The notes under the pieces are model-generated. The model was given only the letters and a program-made list of their open reading frames with translations. It was not told where the DNA came from and searched no databases. This document shows positions 46,501 to 59,200 of a stretch of 64,000 nucleotides of DNA, one piece after another; within the stretch, counting starts at the first letter, position 1; every line of letters starts with the position of its first letter. The DNA lies in NCBI GenBank assembly GCA_037179385.1, contig CM074184.1, positions 15,952,001 through 16,016,000 on the forward strand, read 5' to 3'. Position numbers and translations under genes: made by a program. The stretch is from Holothuria scabra. Lineage: Eukaryota > Echinodermata > Holothuroidea > Aspidochirotida > Holothuriidae.

Positions 46501-48216
46501 CATTTAAAACTGTTATCAAAACTGGATAAATCTGACCCTTGCAATGACTGGAAACTTTTAAAAGTATCATCAAACTACTAACAGAAATGGTGATTTTGAA
46601 AATAATTCAGAATCATGACTCTGGTGGTTTTTGTATAGGCCTACACCTGATCAAAATTCTTGTAAAAACCCTAAAGCCCAAGATGTATTAAACTGAATGT
46701 AGATTAAAAAAATTGAAAAAGATAATACAGAATTCCTGTACAGAACTACTTTAGTGCATCATTCAGAGAATATTACGGCAAGTTTAACATGACAGCTCTA
46801 TGTTAACACATCTTCATGTTCCTGCACCCCTATATTATGACATCTCAGTATTCCGACCAGGAAACTGTTATTTGGAAAGAGATTAAATGGAAACTAAATT
46901 TATGCTGATACTTTAGGACCTTCTAAAAGGAATGAACAAAAGCTCTAAAATTGTCCAAAAGGTATTTCCTTCCTTTACTTGTGGCACTACTTGTAATGTA
47001 CACGATCTGTACTTAGCTTCGGCCCCCTCTTTCGTTTGTTGTATTGGTGCTTATTGAAGTCCAGGAGATGAGAGGCCACCAATTCTTTTTTGATATTTTG
47101 TTGTATGAATCACTAGTTCTTGAGCAATTGTAGATTTATCGGGGGTCCTTTTGCCCATGCAGTTTTGCACTAGCAGTGCAAGTTTAAGACAAGTTTACGT
47201 ACACGATTTAGGCCAGTATCTTTGCGATGATTTATTCGCAAGCTAAAATTCATAACAACTTGCCTTCTTTAAGAGTGTTTTGTCATAACCATTGAGTAGT
47301 TTAGAAATTGCAGATATTTTCAGCATCATCACATACAATTTTGGTGTTTTATTAAGCATATATCACTTCAATTGCAGACCATGGGGTCTTAGTTTCTGGG
47401 CATAGCCTACACCTGCTACAAGACCTCCCATCATCAATTTTTCTTTCCTCATGACTATTCATGAGTTGGTATAAATCAGACTTCCAGTTTCAGTCGTTTT
47501 GTTTTCAGCATGTGTGCAACTGGGTTTGGATTTAGTGGTATGTCAATTCATGTTTCCTCATTTTACAATTCCACTGTTGTTTCAATTTGTGTTGGTGAAG
47601 TTTTTTGAAGAGTTCGAGCCTTTCTGGCTGAGAGGATGTGGTCCATGGACATCTAAGCTGGGGATATCATTCTGTAAAGTGTGCAAATTAGGGCGTCTTC
47701 TGTAAAGACTAAGGTTGATGCATTGTGCCAACATTGTTTCAAATGATTAATGTCCAGACTGGAATGGGTTTTAACTAGGAGAGTGAAGGGAAAAGCAATT
47801 TTTAAGGTTGCTACTGGGACAAGATAGTTCTTTATATAAACTGGGCTCATGATGTTGTTTATGTATGTTTAACCATGGTCAATTTACAGTTGTTCAGAGG
47901 TAGAACAAGCTACAGTGATTGACCTTGATGTTATTCTTGTATCTCAAAGTCTTCAGAAAGTATTCATTAGTGTATGCATTTCACTTTTAATCATAGGAGC
48001 CCCTGGGTTTGTGTGATGTTCTTGTTAGTACGGGAGAGTGGGTTGTTCTAATGAGTTTGGGGTTTTACAGGCATGTAATGGTGTACATGTGGGGTTGTAG
48101 CAGTTTATATGTAGGTTAAGTTTGTTTTTTTTCCATTTTTTATCATTTTTGTCAAAGTAGTTCTTAGTCATCCTTTTTTGTATTTCTTCAGTTTTACCAT
48201 TCATGCTGCACATGAC

Positions 48217-48303
48217 GTGAATAAAGAGTTCAAGGAGACATTCTGACTTCATAAGGTTATCTGATTGGTAGTTCAGGGCGTCCTACACCCCAAGGCCAAT
48301 TAA
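48217..48303 (+). repeat. 3' part of the 5' LTR
   Basis: GTGAATAAAGAG (with AATAAA) to CCAATTAA; about 94% identical to 52127-52213 (five differences counted by eye). Confidence 0.8.
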
Positions 48304-48322
48304 GTAAAGAGAATACTTCAAG

Positions 48323-50110
48323 ATGACTGAAGAGATCACAGATTTGGATGATACATAAGGCTTATCCCAATGTGGGAGCTTGGAGTTGACTTCAAGTTTA
48401 GTTGCTATTCTAGCTAGAGCCAGGGCACAGGCTCTTCAGGCTAAGATAGAATACACAAATAAGGAGGCAGACCTTTGCCAAAAGGAAACAGAGTTGGCGA
48501 GTGCACTCTTTATCCTTGGAGCTGAGAAAGATTATGCCATGACAGAGGCAGAAGTCAGGGTCCTTGAAGCAGCTGCTTCAGAGGAAGGTAGGTTTGTGAT
48601 TAGGCCTAACCTATCACTGCCTAGGTCAAATCCAATGCATCGTACCACCGGTTACATTAACCCTTTACCTTTGTGCTCCGATCGGGGCATATTTGCGCGC
48701 CTCGGGATTGGGCAGAAAAGCGGACATAGCCCGCCCCGCATCGGCTTCCGTAGGCCATTGACCCCGTGACCTTAAACTATTGTCTCTCTCGCTGTTGTGG
48801 CCGAATTTTCAGGTAGCTACTCGCACTTTCGAGCTCCGCGTGAAACAGTAAAGATGGGTGACAGCCGAGCTCTCCGCATGGGTCCAAAAGGACCCAAACA
48901 ACGGCAAAGGGTTAAAGAACACTTTTCACCTAAACAATAAGAAAACTTGGATGACCTTGTATATGGCATACATCAGCAAATGTACAGGCTCACATTCCTG
49001 AGAGCAAGGCTGCCGTACATAGTGAATTAGGTGGCCCCATGTATGGCCCTCGTGCTCATGTCAAAAGAAGATTTTCAAGGAAACTGTGAGACCACAGAGA
49101 ATAATGAGCCAAAGTCTGACCCCAATCAAAGCTCAAGTGAGAATGTTGAAGGTCCGGTGAGGAAAACCAGCATCAAGGCAGAGAATCCAAGGAAGGATAC
49201 AAATATGGTACAGCTCAATTCCAGTAGTACCATGCTCCTAAAGAAAGAGCTTGTAAAGAGTGGACTCAGAAAATCCTTTGGAACCCTGGGGAATACAGAT
49301 CTTGGAAAGGAAGTTTCAACCAGGCAACAGGAGACTTTCTGAATCCTATACAAGAAATGGACTTAATAATGGACAACATCAAAGGAAATGCTAAGGTCCT
49401 TGTACAAAGAATTTATGATATACGTGTGAACCGTCTGGAATTGGGGCCCAAAAGAATCTGGGCTCACCTAGAAGAAAGATACACAGTATGGTTCAGGTGA
49501 AGCCATTGAACATGACCTTATGTGACGACTGGCGGAATTCTAAAGACAGCTCCCAGAGACAATGTAAAACTTGACAAATATGAGTATTTACTGATGGAGG
49601 CTGGGTACGTCAAAAAGAGTAGGAAATTTCTGGGTCCTTTGGTTTTAGACTTCTCACGAGGTTTATAACCATTGGTGCAAAAGCTACCAGACCGGCTGAA
49701 ACTAAAGTGGTGAGACATAGGATACAAGTAAGATGAAAAGAACTCTGTTTTTTTCCCAACCATTCAAGGTCTTTGTTGAATTTGTACAGGACCAGGCACA
49801 CACACAGAATGATCCAGTTCACTAGCAGATGTCAAGGCTACTAATGTTTGTGTGTCACAGAAACCAGCAGTAACAGTGAGAAAGACAGGCGTTAAAGATA
49901 GTGCAAAGGCATCAAAATGCCCCATTAACAATGCAGCACACAAGCTTCAAGAGTGCCACAGTTTTCATACAAAGTCCCTAGATGAGAGGACTTTACTTTT
50001 GAAGAGCAATTGCCTATGCTTTAATTGTTTGCAGACAGGTCATATGGTATGAAACTGCAAGTCTGAAGTTAACTGTGGAACATGTGGGAAGGGACATCAA
50101 CATAATGCAT
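48323..50110 (+). pseudogene. BEL/Pao gag, broken
   Basis: An N-terminal coiled-coil-like segment (AQALQAKIEYTNKEADL, then MTEAEVRVLEAA, 48380-48590) is typical of BEL/Pao gag. It is interrupted by a MITE at 48657. After that, remnants of the capsid part (ELVKSGLR, about 49240) and knuckle CFNCLQTGHMV at about 50017-50050 are seen in other frames with stops. Confidence 0.75.
48657..48915. mobile_element. 259-bp piggyBac-type MITE, copy 3 (nested in BEL/Pao gag)
   Basis: Begins TTAACCCTTTACC and ends GGCAAAGGGTTAA at a TTAA target. Same length as copies 1 and 2. It breaks the gag frame, so it arrived after the retroelement. Confidence 0.88.
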
Positions 50111-50542
50111 AGGACGCCTACCCCACCTACTCCTGTCACTCTGAATTGTACCAACATGTGTGGTGAAAATGAGCAAGGGAGATCATGTGCTCAATCATCT
50201 TACACACCTACATGCACCTTGCTGATACTGTTATGATTCACATTCTAATCCATATCTGTTATTATTTCAATGTTATTCATGGTGTACAATGGACTGCAAA
50301 GGCCATTGAAAAAAGAGTTTCAGGAGGTGACTGTACAACATAGGTCTTTAGTGCTTTTGGTACTTAAATGCAAAAATTATGGTTCGAAACTGCAAGTCTG
50401 AAGTAAAGTGTGAAACATGTGAGAAGGAACATGTCACCATAACGAATAGGACGTCACCCAGCCACGAGACCCCACCTACTCCTATCACTCTGAATTGTAC
50501 CAAGGTGTGTGGTGAAAATGAGTGAAGGAGATCATGTGCAAA
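50053..50542 (+). repeat. Duplicated second zinc-knuckle segment
   Basis: AACTGCAAGTCTGAAGT at about 50053 recurs at about 50388. The following ~130 bases (CCCACCTACTCCT, CTGAATTGTACCAA, GTGTGGTGAAAATGAG) are repeated too, with unrelated sequence of about 190 bp between. Confidence 0.8.
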
Positions 50543-50549
50543 AATCTGT

Positions 50550-52030
50550 TTGGCTAAGGTTTACTTAAATGAAAGACCAGAAAATGCTGCTCTCACATAT
50601 GTCCTGATAGATGATCAGAGTGATGGGTCATCAATAAATGAAACTCTTCTTGACAGCTTTGACATTATTGGGAAAAAGTCAAGGCATGCAGGAAAGACAG
50701 TCAACGGTCTGAAGGAGATAGAAGGCAGGAAACTTTCAGGCTTAACGACTAAGAGCTTAGATGGGACAGTTCAAGGATTGGCCCCCACTTTATTTGAAAG
50801 CAACAAATTCCTGGCAATAGGTCAGAAATTCCTTACCGAGCAGCAGTGGCATCCTTCAATCACCTGAAACAGATTGCTGCAAGTCTGCCAAAACTTAATA
50901 GCTATACTTCTTGGCAGAGATGCACCTCACTTTCACAAAATTAGTGAGATGATAAATGGATATGATAACCAGCCCTGGGCCCATCCACTTGATTTAAGAT
51001 AGGTGGTAATGGGAGAAGTCTGCCGGAATGGAGCACATGTGAGAGGCAACCATAGCTACCTGAAAAAGGATACTGTCACCACAAATTTTACTCAGGTGCT
51101 GAAAAGTTGTCACACCTCCACTAAATATCAGCCGTGCAGCAATGTGGTACAAGTCCAGAGGGGCAAACTGGAGCAAGATGAAGTTGGAGAGAACATTTTC
51201 ATGAGCACATCTTTATATGGGAGATTAGGTCCTTCCCTCGATGACCTAGAATTTATGGAGATCATGAGCAAGGAGTTGGTACAAGATACTGCTGGTAATT
51301 GGTGCTCTCCCTTGCCTTTCTTGAGCAACCATAGAAAACTTCCTAATAACAGGCACAGGGCAGAGATGAGGAAGAATAAATTGTCAAAAGCCTTGGCAAG
51401 GGACGAATTGAAGAAAGAGCACTATTTTAAATTCATGAGGAAGTTTCTTGCTTAGAGGGTTCCAGTTGAATGCACAGATACCTCCTCATTTTGGCATACA
51501 CCACACTAGCAAACCAGATAAGTTGAGGGTGGTATTTGATTCCAGTGTTTTCCCTTTGTTTCATTGAATGATGTCTTACTAAGCAGCCCTGATCTGATGA
51601 ACCAATTACTGGGCATGTTTATCAGGTTTCATGAAGAACCAGTGGCAATTACTGCAGGTATTGAACAGATGTTTTATGCCTTTAAGGTTAGAGAAGATCA
51701 CAGAAGATATCTTTGGCTTCTCTGTTATGAAGGTAACAGACCTGATGGTGCCATTATCACATATTAAATGTCCATACATATATTTGGTAATAAACCATCT
51801 CCAGCAGTAACCATCAGTGGCAAAGGGAAGACTGGAGAGGAAGGCGAGATGACATTTGGAAAAGACGTAAGGAAACTAATAAAAACAAACTTCTACATGG
51901 ACCACTTACTTAAGACCCTGCCTACTGTGGAAGAAGCAGTGGATGTTCTCAAAAGCAGAGACCTGCTGATGACAGCCAATATAACATCTCCACAAGTTTG
52001 CCTTGAACAATCTAGATTTTCTTGGTGCCT
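50550..52030 (+). pseudogene. BEL/Pao protease and reverse transcriptase, broken
   Basis: Protease remnant TYVLIDDQSDGSSINE (50595-50645) keeps the DDQSD active-site motif. RT remnants in several frames: LNDVLLSSPDLMNQLLG (51561-51610), ITAGIEQMFYAFKVREDHR (51643-51700), HIFGNKPSPAV and FYMDHLL. Compared with the family, the first catalytic Asp is Gly and the second Asp of the xxDD box is His, so it is inactive even apart from the stops. Confidence 0.8.
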
Positions 52031-52126
52031 TTGAACCAGGAGAGTAGGCACCTGATTTAGCAGAGGCAGACCTCACATACAAGCATGAGGTGTCAATGCA
52101 GAGGACTTCAGCGTCTGTTGGGACTT

Positions 52127-52213
52127 GTGAATAAAGAGTTCAAGGAGAAATTCTGACCTCATGTGGTTATCTGATTGGTAGTTGAGGGCGTCCTACACCC
52201 CAAGGCCAATTAA
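52127..52213 (+). repeat. Remnant of the 3' LTR
   Basis: GTGAATAAAGAG to CCAATTAA. It joins directly to RT-side sequence, marking a deletion. Confidence 0.8.
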
Positions 52214-53205
52214 CACCACTTCAATATGCTACTGTACCTAGGACACCATCTCATTCAAGGCAATTAATCCTTAAAAAAGTGGCTCATGCAGAACAATACT
52301 TTGATGCATAGGTCTATACTGCTGTCTGTTTAAGAGCAGATGCAATCAAACTTGAAATGACTGTTTAACTGAAATAAATAAATTCAGTTAGCCCCTTCCT
52401 TAACAAGGCATGACATGCAATTAAGCTGTAGAGGCAGATGTCTACTTTTTGACAACCAGATTAAATGTTTACTCAAGTTTCCACAAATAACCAGATATAA
52501 ATTCTTGTTCCAATTTCTACATTCAACCTATATGATATCTTTCACAAGCATTATCAAGCTGCGAATGACTGAATATTACTGTTATTTCCCTAACGACAGG
52601 CAATGCTGTGGAGGTGCAGAAATCTGTAAACATAGCAGATTACAAATAGCATAAGAGAAATGGCAAGAACTATACAAGAGATAGATTACTGTGTGAACTT
52701 GAAAGTGCAAACCTCACTTCAAAGCATTGCATCTTAATTGAAATAGCAGCTCCCTGTTCCAACAAATCCATGATGTTCTACACTCCTTTGTACCGACAAT
52801 TCTATGTTACCACACACTAATGTTCCATCAGTTCAATCATAAAAGAATATACAAGTGTCAGGTCTTAAAGAATGCAAAACATTGGAATGTAGGGCAATCA
52901 CCAACATCACAGGTATCAGTGCACCCTTTCTACTGGTTCACAAGTCCAACACAAGAACAAAATCTTCGAGAACAAGGATGAGCACAGAGTCATTCTCAAG
53001 GTAAGGTATAAATGTGAGTTAAATGTCATTTATAGAAACATATTTTCAACAAGTTTGTTGTTGCAGCAACACTTAATAAGATGAACTTGCAATATGTATG
53101 TGTCTTTCAGCTAATACAGGAGCAGGATTAGGACATTACTTCAAAAACATGTCATGAATGTTAAGAAAATATGAAAGTAGGATATTTTGATTCTGGTTAT
53201 TTCTT

Positions 53206-53292
53206 TCATAAATTTAATTCCACAGATCCTTCCAAATGATTTGAAAATGGTTCCAAGAGAGGTGTAACTTCCTTCTGGATAAACTGTGAGAC
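53206..53292 (-). CDS. ADSL: ADSL last coding exon and stop
   Basis: Acceptor TATATCTAG|GTC; 28 codons then TGA at 53208-53206. Reads [16 protein letters not shown] and ends VELNL, matching the conserved C-terminal tail. No canonical AATAAA was found on the minus strand within about 500 bases beyond the stop, so the end of the 3'UTR is undefined. Confidence 0.92.
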   Translation of the reverse strand, partial: VSQFIQKEVTPLLEPFSNHLEGSVELNL

Positions 53293-56200
53293 CTAGATAT
53301 ATAAAAATATAAACAAAACAATCCCTAAGTAGAATTACCAAGAAACTATGGAGATAATAAACATATATTTCCCAAGCTACAAAAATTTAAAAAATAAAAG
53401 ATAAACAAAGAATCTAGAAATTTTCACAAGTCTGTTACATCAATTATGACTAAACCCTCTCGCAGCCACTCTACCTATTATTGTGTGTCCAGAAAAGTTT
53501 TCAGTTCAAGTACGTACTATTGGGCAACACTGTTCAAGTGAGTACTACTGGGTAAAACTGTTCAAGTACGTACTACTGGGTAAAACTGCTACATAGTTTT
53601 GAACCTCTTGCCTGAAAAGTATGCTGTTACAGTAACGGACAGCGGCTGGGAATGGGTTAAAAAGGTTAATGCACCAGACACACTTAAGAACAAGTTCAGA
53701 ACATCTGTGACATATTTTTTGAAGAATTCATGAACAGGCTTTTTAGGGGTCAATTGTCCTCCCAATAGTTAATATAACCCTAAATTAATGCTAAATTATT
53801 AAAAGGTCAACAAATTTCCTTCAATTGGAAGTCTGCTATTTGACAGAATTAAGTGGACTGTATCCATTGAATTCATCTAAAGGCAGTCAAATAACATATT
53901 AAGCTTCAAATCACAAACAGAGACTCCCTCATGAAATTTAGGAGTGTGGTAGTCTACAGAAATTCTTAATTGACACAGCTCTTTGACAACAAATTAAAAC
54001 AATGCAGAGTAGCTAATGTTACACAGCATGTACTGAATGTTCTAATTAAACATGTGGGCCTTGCATACTCACGAGGTATGCCCTGAAGCAATTAAGTGCA
54101 AGCGTGTCTAAATGAGGATGAGTTTTTGACAGTTGTGGGTGGGGATGGGGGGGCTGGAAGTAAAAAGGTGGGAAAACTGAAACCATCTGGTGATGAATTA
54201 CTGTATTTAATTTATGGCAGAACATGACAAAGTTTTTCCACTTACCTGCTCAGGAGCTCTACCTACAAAGGAACTTGGATCCAGCAGTTTATCAAGTTGA
54301 TCCTTTATTGGAGAAAAGTATTCTGTTTTCTTAATCCTTTCTACCATGTCGTTATCTCGACCTTCCTGCTTGACGACAGCAGCTGCCTCTTGAGAGAGAG
54401 TTCTGATGTGTTCATGGCAATCCTGCAAGAAGGAAGAAGGAAAATTTTAACCTTCTACCTTACCATGCTGGATAAGGAAGAGGTAGGTTTTGAGTAAAAA
54501 CTGCAGTTACAGTTAAGAACAGTTTTTGTCAAAACTTTGTAGGGGTTTAACAGGAGTTTTTTTCATTTCATTATAATTGGTAAAATTGACTTCCTGCTCA
54601 AACTGTTTTACTTCCATGGCAATAAATAACGCATGTAGTTTCAGTGTGTTTTGTAAAAAAAGCCATGAATGGATTAGTTGATACAGTGGGTGCAGGGTTA
54701 ATTGATACATTTCAACCAAGTTGCTGATATATGTATTAATTATAAGCCTTCCCTCACCACTTATTTGAAGTAAGTCCATTGGCTACTCTGCTTGTCCATT
54801 TTCTTGGAAATTATAATTATGTCTAGCCCTTGAGCTTTTTATGTCCTGATACTGTAGGTCCTTTGCAAGCAAGCATGCTTTTTTTGCAAACTGGGATACA
54901 ACATGATATGACTTTCATGCCGCATGACCTGATCAACTTGCATGCCATATTGTAGAATTTGATTTACCTACAACTGCTTTTTGTTAACCTATAGACTGCC
55001 TCTGGATTTTATCCTCATTTGATTGATTTGATTACTATCAACACATGATACGTGGACATTACATTTGATTTTTATTTCATTCTTACTTTTATTTAAGAAA
55101 TTTGTAGGAAATATCTATAACAGTTCTAATTATAATGCATATTTTTTGCCATATTATGGTTAAAGAAGTTAAAGAAGATAAGAAGAAACAATAGCCAATT
55201 TTTCAAAATGATACTTTTTTCATATTAACTTGACTTTAATTGCTGCTATGGATTCAAAGAGCATAACAGCTTAAACACAGATAGACACCCATAAAACCTC
55301 CCCTTCTCTTTCCGAATAGTTCCCAGAGGATTGCAATTAAGGCAGGGGTGTAGTGTGTAGTCCTGGGCTACTCTTGGTACAGCTGTTCATGGTCCCCATT
55401 CAACATACTGAAGTGTACTGTGATTCAGTCTTTGGACCATCTTCCAGTTCCCAAAGAGTAGAAAGTGCAGTGACTCTCTAATCACCACGATATGGAAACA
55501 CACCCAAGGAACCTAATTATTTTGAAAGACAATTCACAGCTATGGGAACCTGCTCCAATAAAAAACAATCATTACAAATCCATCAACAACTGGAGAACAA
55601 CTTCAAACCAGTTGTATTATCTGCCTTTGGTGGGATTCAATTCCAGAGCCAGGCTTGGTGAAGCGCCACACTCATTACTATCATGTACACCACTAAGATC
55701 AATAATAAGTGCAATGATACACGTCCATCAAGTAACATGTTGGGTTTATCAACTTACCTATCTAGGTGGATCAACTAACCCACTCAGTATGGTTAGATGA
55801 TACATTTGACTGACATATTTGTGATAGGCCACCATACCTACTGTAACATTGCAGTTGATACAGCATGTTTCACAGACATACACAAGATCATGATATTTGT
55901 TTTGTAAAAATCCGTGAATCATATTCAGCAGAAAGTCTTCATGGTAGTCTAAAATAACTGAAAAACTATCAACTAACCCATCCCTCCCCTATAGTATTCA
56001 TTAAGCACATAGCTACAATACTTAAATTTGTTAAAGGATCTTGTGATGGTATTGCCTGAAGGGATTGCAATTCCCCCAAGAAGCTACTATGGGATTCCCT
56101 AGAGCAGTAATTAATCAAAGTTGCAGTGGTGTACCTTGGAGGAGTAACAATGACATGCCCTGGCAGAACTGCAATTGTACTCCCCAGACAAATTGCAATG

Positions 56201-59200
56201 GCATTCCCTGGAGAAATTGCAATGACATACCTAGGAGGAGTTGCAATGCTATTCCCTGAAGGAGTTGCAACATTATAAGACAAGAGTACTCCACCTTGCA
56301 CAATGTCTATAGACAAATCTGGACTCTTAATGCTTTCATATTTTCCTTTTTTTCTGCACAAGATAAATGCTTTGTCATACTTTGAATTCAACACCAAAGA
56401 CTAAATCTACTTTTGTTGTTGTTGCTGTTGTTGTTGTTGTTTTTGTTGTTGGTGCAGTAAATATTGCTGCTGTTTATTGATAACACACTCCCAGCCAGTA
56501 GTTGCAAATGCAAAGAGGAGCTTTTTACCACATTCAAGCCTACTCCTCTATTATATTACATGTTGTGAATCTCTCCTTTCCCTTCTAGTTAAACCAGTTT
56601 AGCCCGTATAATCTTCTTGTGCAGTTTTATGTTAAGACAATTCTTCTTTCTCTCAGTTCTATTAAAACAAAAAACTTGCACATATTTTGTCTGTCTTAAA
56701 CAATAAAATATGATGACCAAATCACTGCCTGGCCAGCTTGCTCATTACATTCCTTACCTGTCTGTTCCCTCCTGCTTTCACCATTGCCATGATAATATTC
56801 TCAGAAGCCATAAAGGGAAGCTCCTGCAAGATGTGTCTCTCTATCACCTGAAATAGGTCGAGCAAATACTTGATAAAAACTGTCTTTACACGTGTGTGTG
56901 TGCTACTGGTACTGTACCATGGTTGTGGGGACATATGAGCTGCAGAGACAAAGGTCTAAATGTTGTCAAAACAATTCCAAAAATTTCCTGTAGTGACCAC
57001 TTATGGAATTATTATCTCATTTATACATACAACTTGATTAGACCATTCAAGGTTACGTTACTTGTTGCCTTTGGCTGGAAAAGAGCATGAAGTGGAAGCA
57101 CATGGGTGCATTTTACATTTTGCACATGCAGTTGTACGTAGTGCTACTGCACGCAAAATGTACACGGCTTTGAACATACATTTCATTGTGACCAAAATGT
57201 AAGTGCACCCTCATCAATTCTGTTGTCAAGCAGCCGTAATGCTATTTTCTTTTAAAAATAAATGACTTGATCACTAAACTCTCATCTGCATCATCATGTA
57301 TCTGAAAATATGACATCTTTCACTTCTTAGTGACTAGCAATACTATGACCATAGCAACAAAGTCACACCCTGCTTATGAAACAGATGACAAATCCATTCT
57401 GATTGAAGTACCTTACACCAGGAAAATATTACGAAAGTACCATGTAAGAAACAAGAGAGGGACACAGATTACAAGGATAACGGTTTAATGCAACAACTTC
57501 CCTCCTCAAACTATGTTTGGAGGATGCTACAAGCCCATTAAGGAACCAAAGCAGAATATTGACCACAAAAATAAATCAAGAAATTTGCAAACCTGAAACA
57601 TCATGAAAAATGCTTTTTCAGTCTGATTATTGATCTTTTATCCAGATGTGATTTATTCACAATTAAGACCTTACAGCATCTATTGAATTATGTCAAACTT
57701 ATTTTAGTGTATTTGAAAATTTATTAAGGAATGCACTTAGATTGCTAAGAGCACATCAGTGAAATGTGACATAAAAAGGAGAGTTGCTTTTACAAAACAT
57801 TGGTCTGATGAAACAAGAAATACCAGAGTAACATGTTTTCCTGTTGCAATATTTTTAAGACTAACCACTGAAAACCAGATAAATATTCACAGGAAGCCTT
57901 CAGATGCTAAAATTTAGCACTCACACAATTTTTCCAGATGGGTAAAAATTGCATCTGATGACCACTTTCTCTTTTAACGATTTTCCACTGAACAACTACA
58001 TTTTATTATTTAAAAGTCATTGGTAAGGAATGCAGTTTTATACAAACAGTACTTTTCATCATTTCACATATAAACCGATGAAAAAAAAACAAAGTTGTTA
58101 AGTCAAATGGGGATGAAACAACACTTCCAGTCCCCCCCCCCCCTTCCCCAAGACAATTCCCTCTGCCAACCAGATATTCTATCGGATATCCTGGATAAAG
58201 TCCTGACACATCTAACCACATATAAAAAATATTTCAGCTCATTTTACCAGCATATTTTAGACCAACAATTAGATTTAATACTCTCAAAGAAATATATACT
58301 TGACCATTGTTGACACTGGACCTGTAAATCTAAGGGGCTATTTCCCCTCCAACCAAATGACTGCATGAGTTTCATTTCAATGAGGAAGGGGTCTTCCAAC
58401 CCTAAGTTTAAGTAGAATAAGTGCATCAAGGGACATGACCTCACCCTATTTTCAAACATTAAATTTTTCCTTTCTCCCCTGAAACTACCTGTAACTCCCA
58501 ACTTTTATGTTGACTAATTATGTGCATATGAAAAAATTGGGAGGGAAAAAGCATTGCAGGAAGGTCTTACAAACTTCTTTCCACATAGAAATATAGCAAT
58601 TGAACTGTCAGAGTAACACTGCCTTTGGAATTTACCTTTGGATAAACAACAAGACCCTCTGATACATTCTGCAAAGTACTCAGCAAAATGTCAGCTGTGA
58701 GAAAAGCTTCTGCCAAACAAATCCTCCTAAACAGTAAAAAAAAAAGACAACAAATTTAGTGAAAAAAACAAGGTGATGTAACTGCATAGGCAATTCAAAT
58801 TCTCAAATTGCTATAAAGGGGCATTGTTCAGTAACAAATAACAATGAATGGACATAAGAATACATCTTGACAGAAGTTGTTCCTTCTCTATTTGTGGGAT
58901 ATTTTCAGTTAAATATAAAAGCGATGAGTTCTATTCCCCCATAGGACAATAAATTTTACACAACAGTAACTCACTAAATCAGGTAGCAAGCTGGTTAAGA
59001 GAATAACAGTTTCCCTGAATTAAATGTGAAAAACAACTAATTTGGACTTTTCTACATTTCTGTTAATTCTTTTTTTTAAATTTGTTCAGCTTCCAATGAG
59101 GTGGTACATACCTATTTGCGCTGTCATCCAATGTTCGTTCAAACCATTGGACAGAGAGGGTCTGTAGTGGGTTCATACATAGGGTCATTAAGTGCCTAGC

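Larger units (their letters stand above)
48217..52213 (+). mobile_element. Dead BEL/Pao LTR retrotransposon, internally deleted
   Basis: Two 87-bp LTR-end fragments (48217-48303, 52127-52213) enclose broken gag, zinc-knuckle, protease and RT remnants in BEL/Pao order. Everything downstream of the RT (RNase H, integrase) and most of the 3' LTR is gone. The true 5' LTR start lies left of 48217 but cannot be set without a full 3' LTR. A TATAAAT at about 47470 could be its promoter. Confidence 0.85.
40101..53205. other. Region between gene A exon 1 and the ADSL stop
   Basis: It must contain the promoter and any upstream non-coding exon of gene A and the ADSL 3'UTR, but neither can be placed. Recognised content: a MITE at 40560-40723, a GC-richer repeat at 43330-43575, a BEL/Pao remnant at 48217-52213 with a nested MITE, and a 53451-53660 MITE just beyond the ADSL stop, in its last intron. 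Between 41 and 47 kb I see no gene. Confidence 0.55.

Noticed and set aside
47400..48216. Full 5' LTR of the BEL/Pao element
   Set aside because: A TATAAAT and promoter-like context are present, but without a complete 3' LTR to compare the start cannot be placed.
55969..56397. 142-codon minus-strand open frame with an 8-residue repeat
   Set aside because: It is produced by the 24-bp minisatellite inside an ADSL intron; both strands are open for the same reason and there is no splice or domain support.
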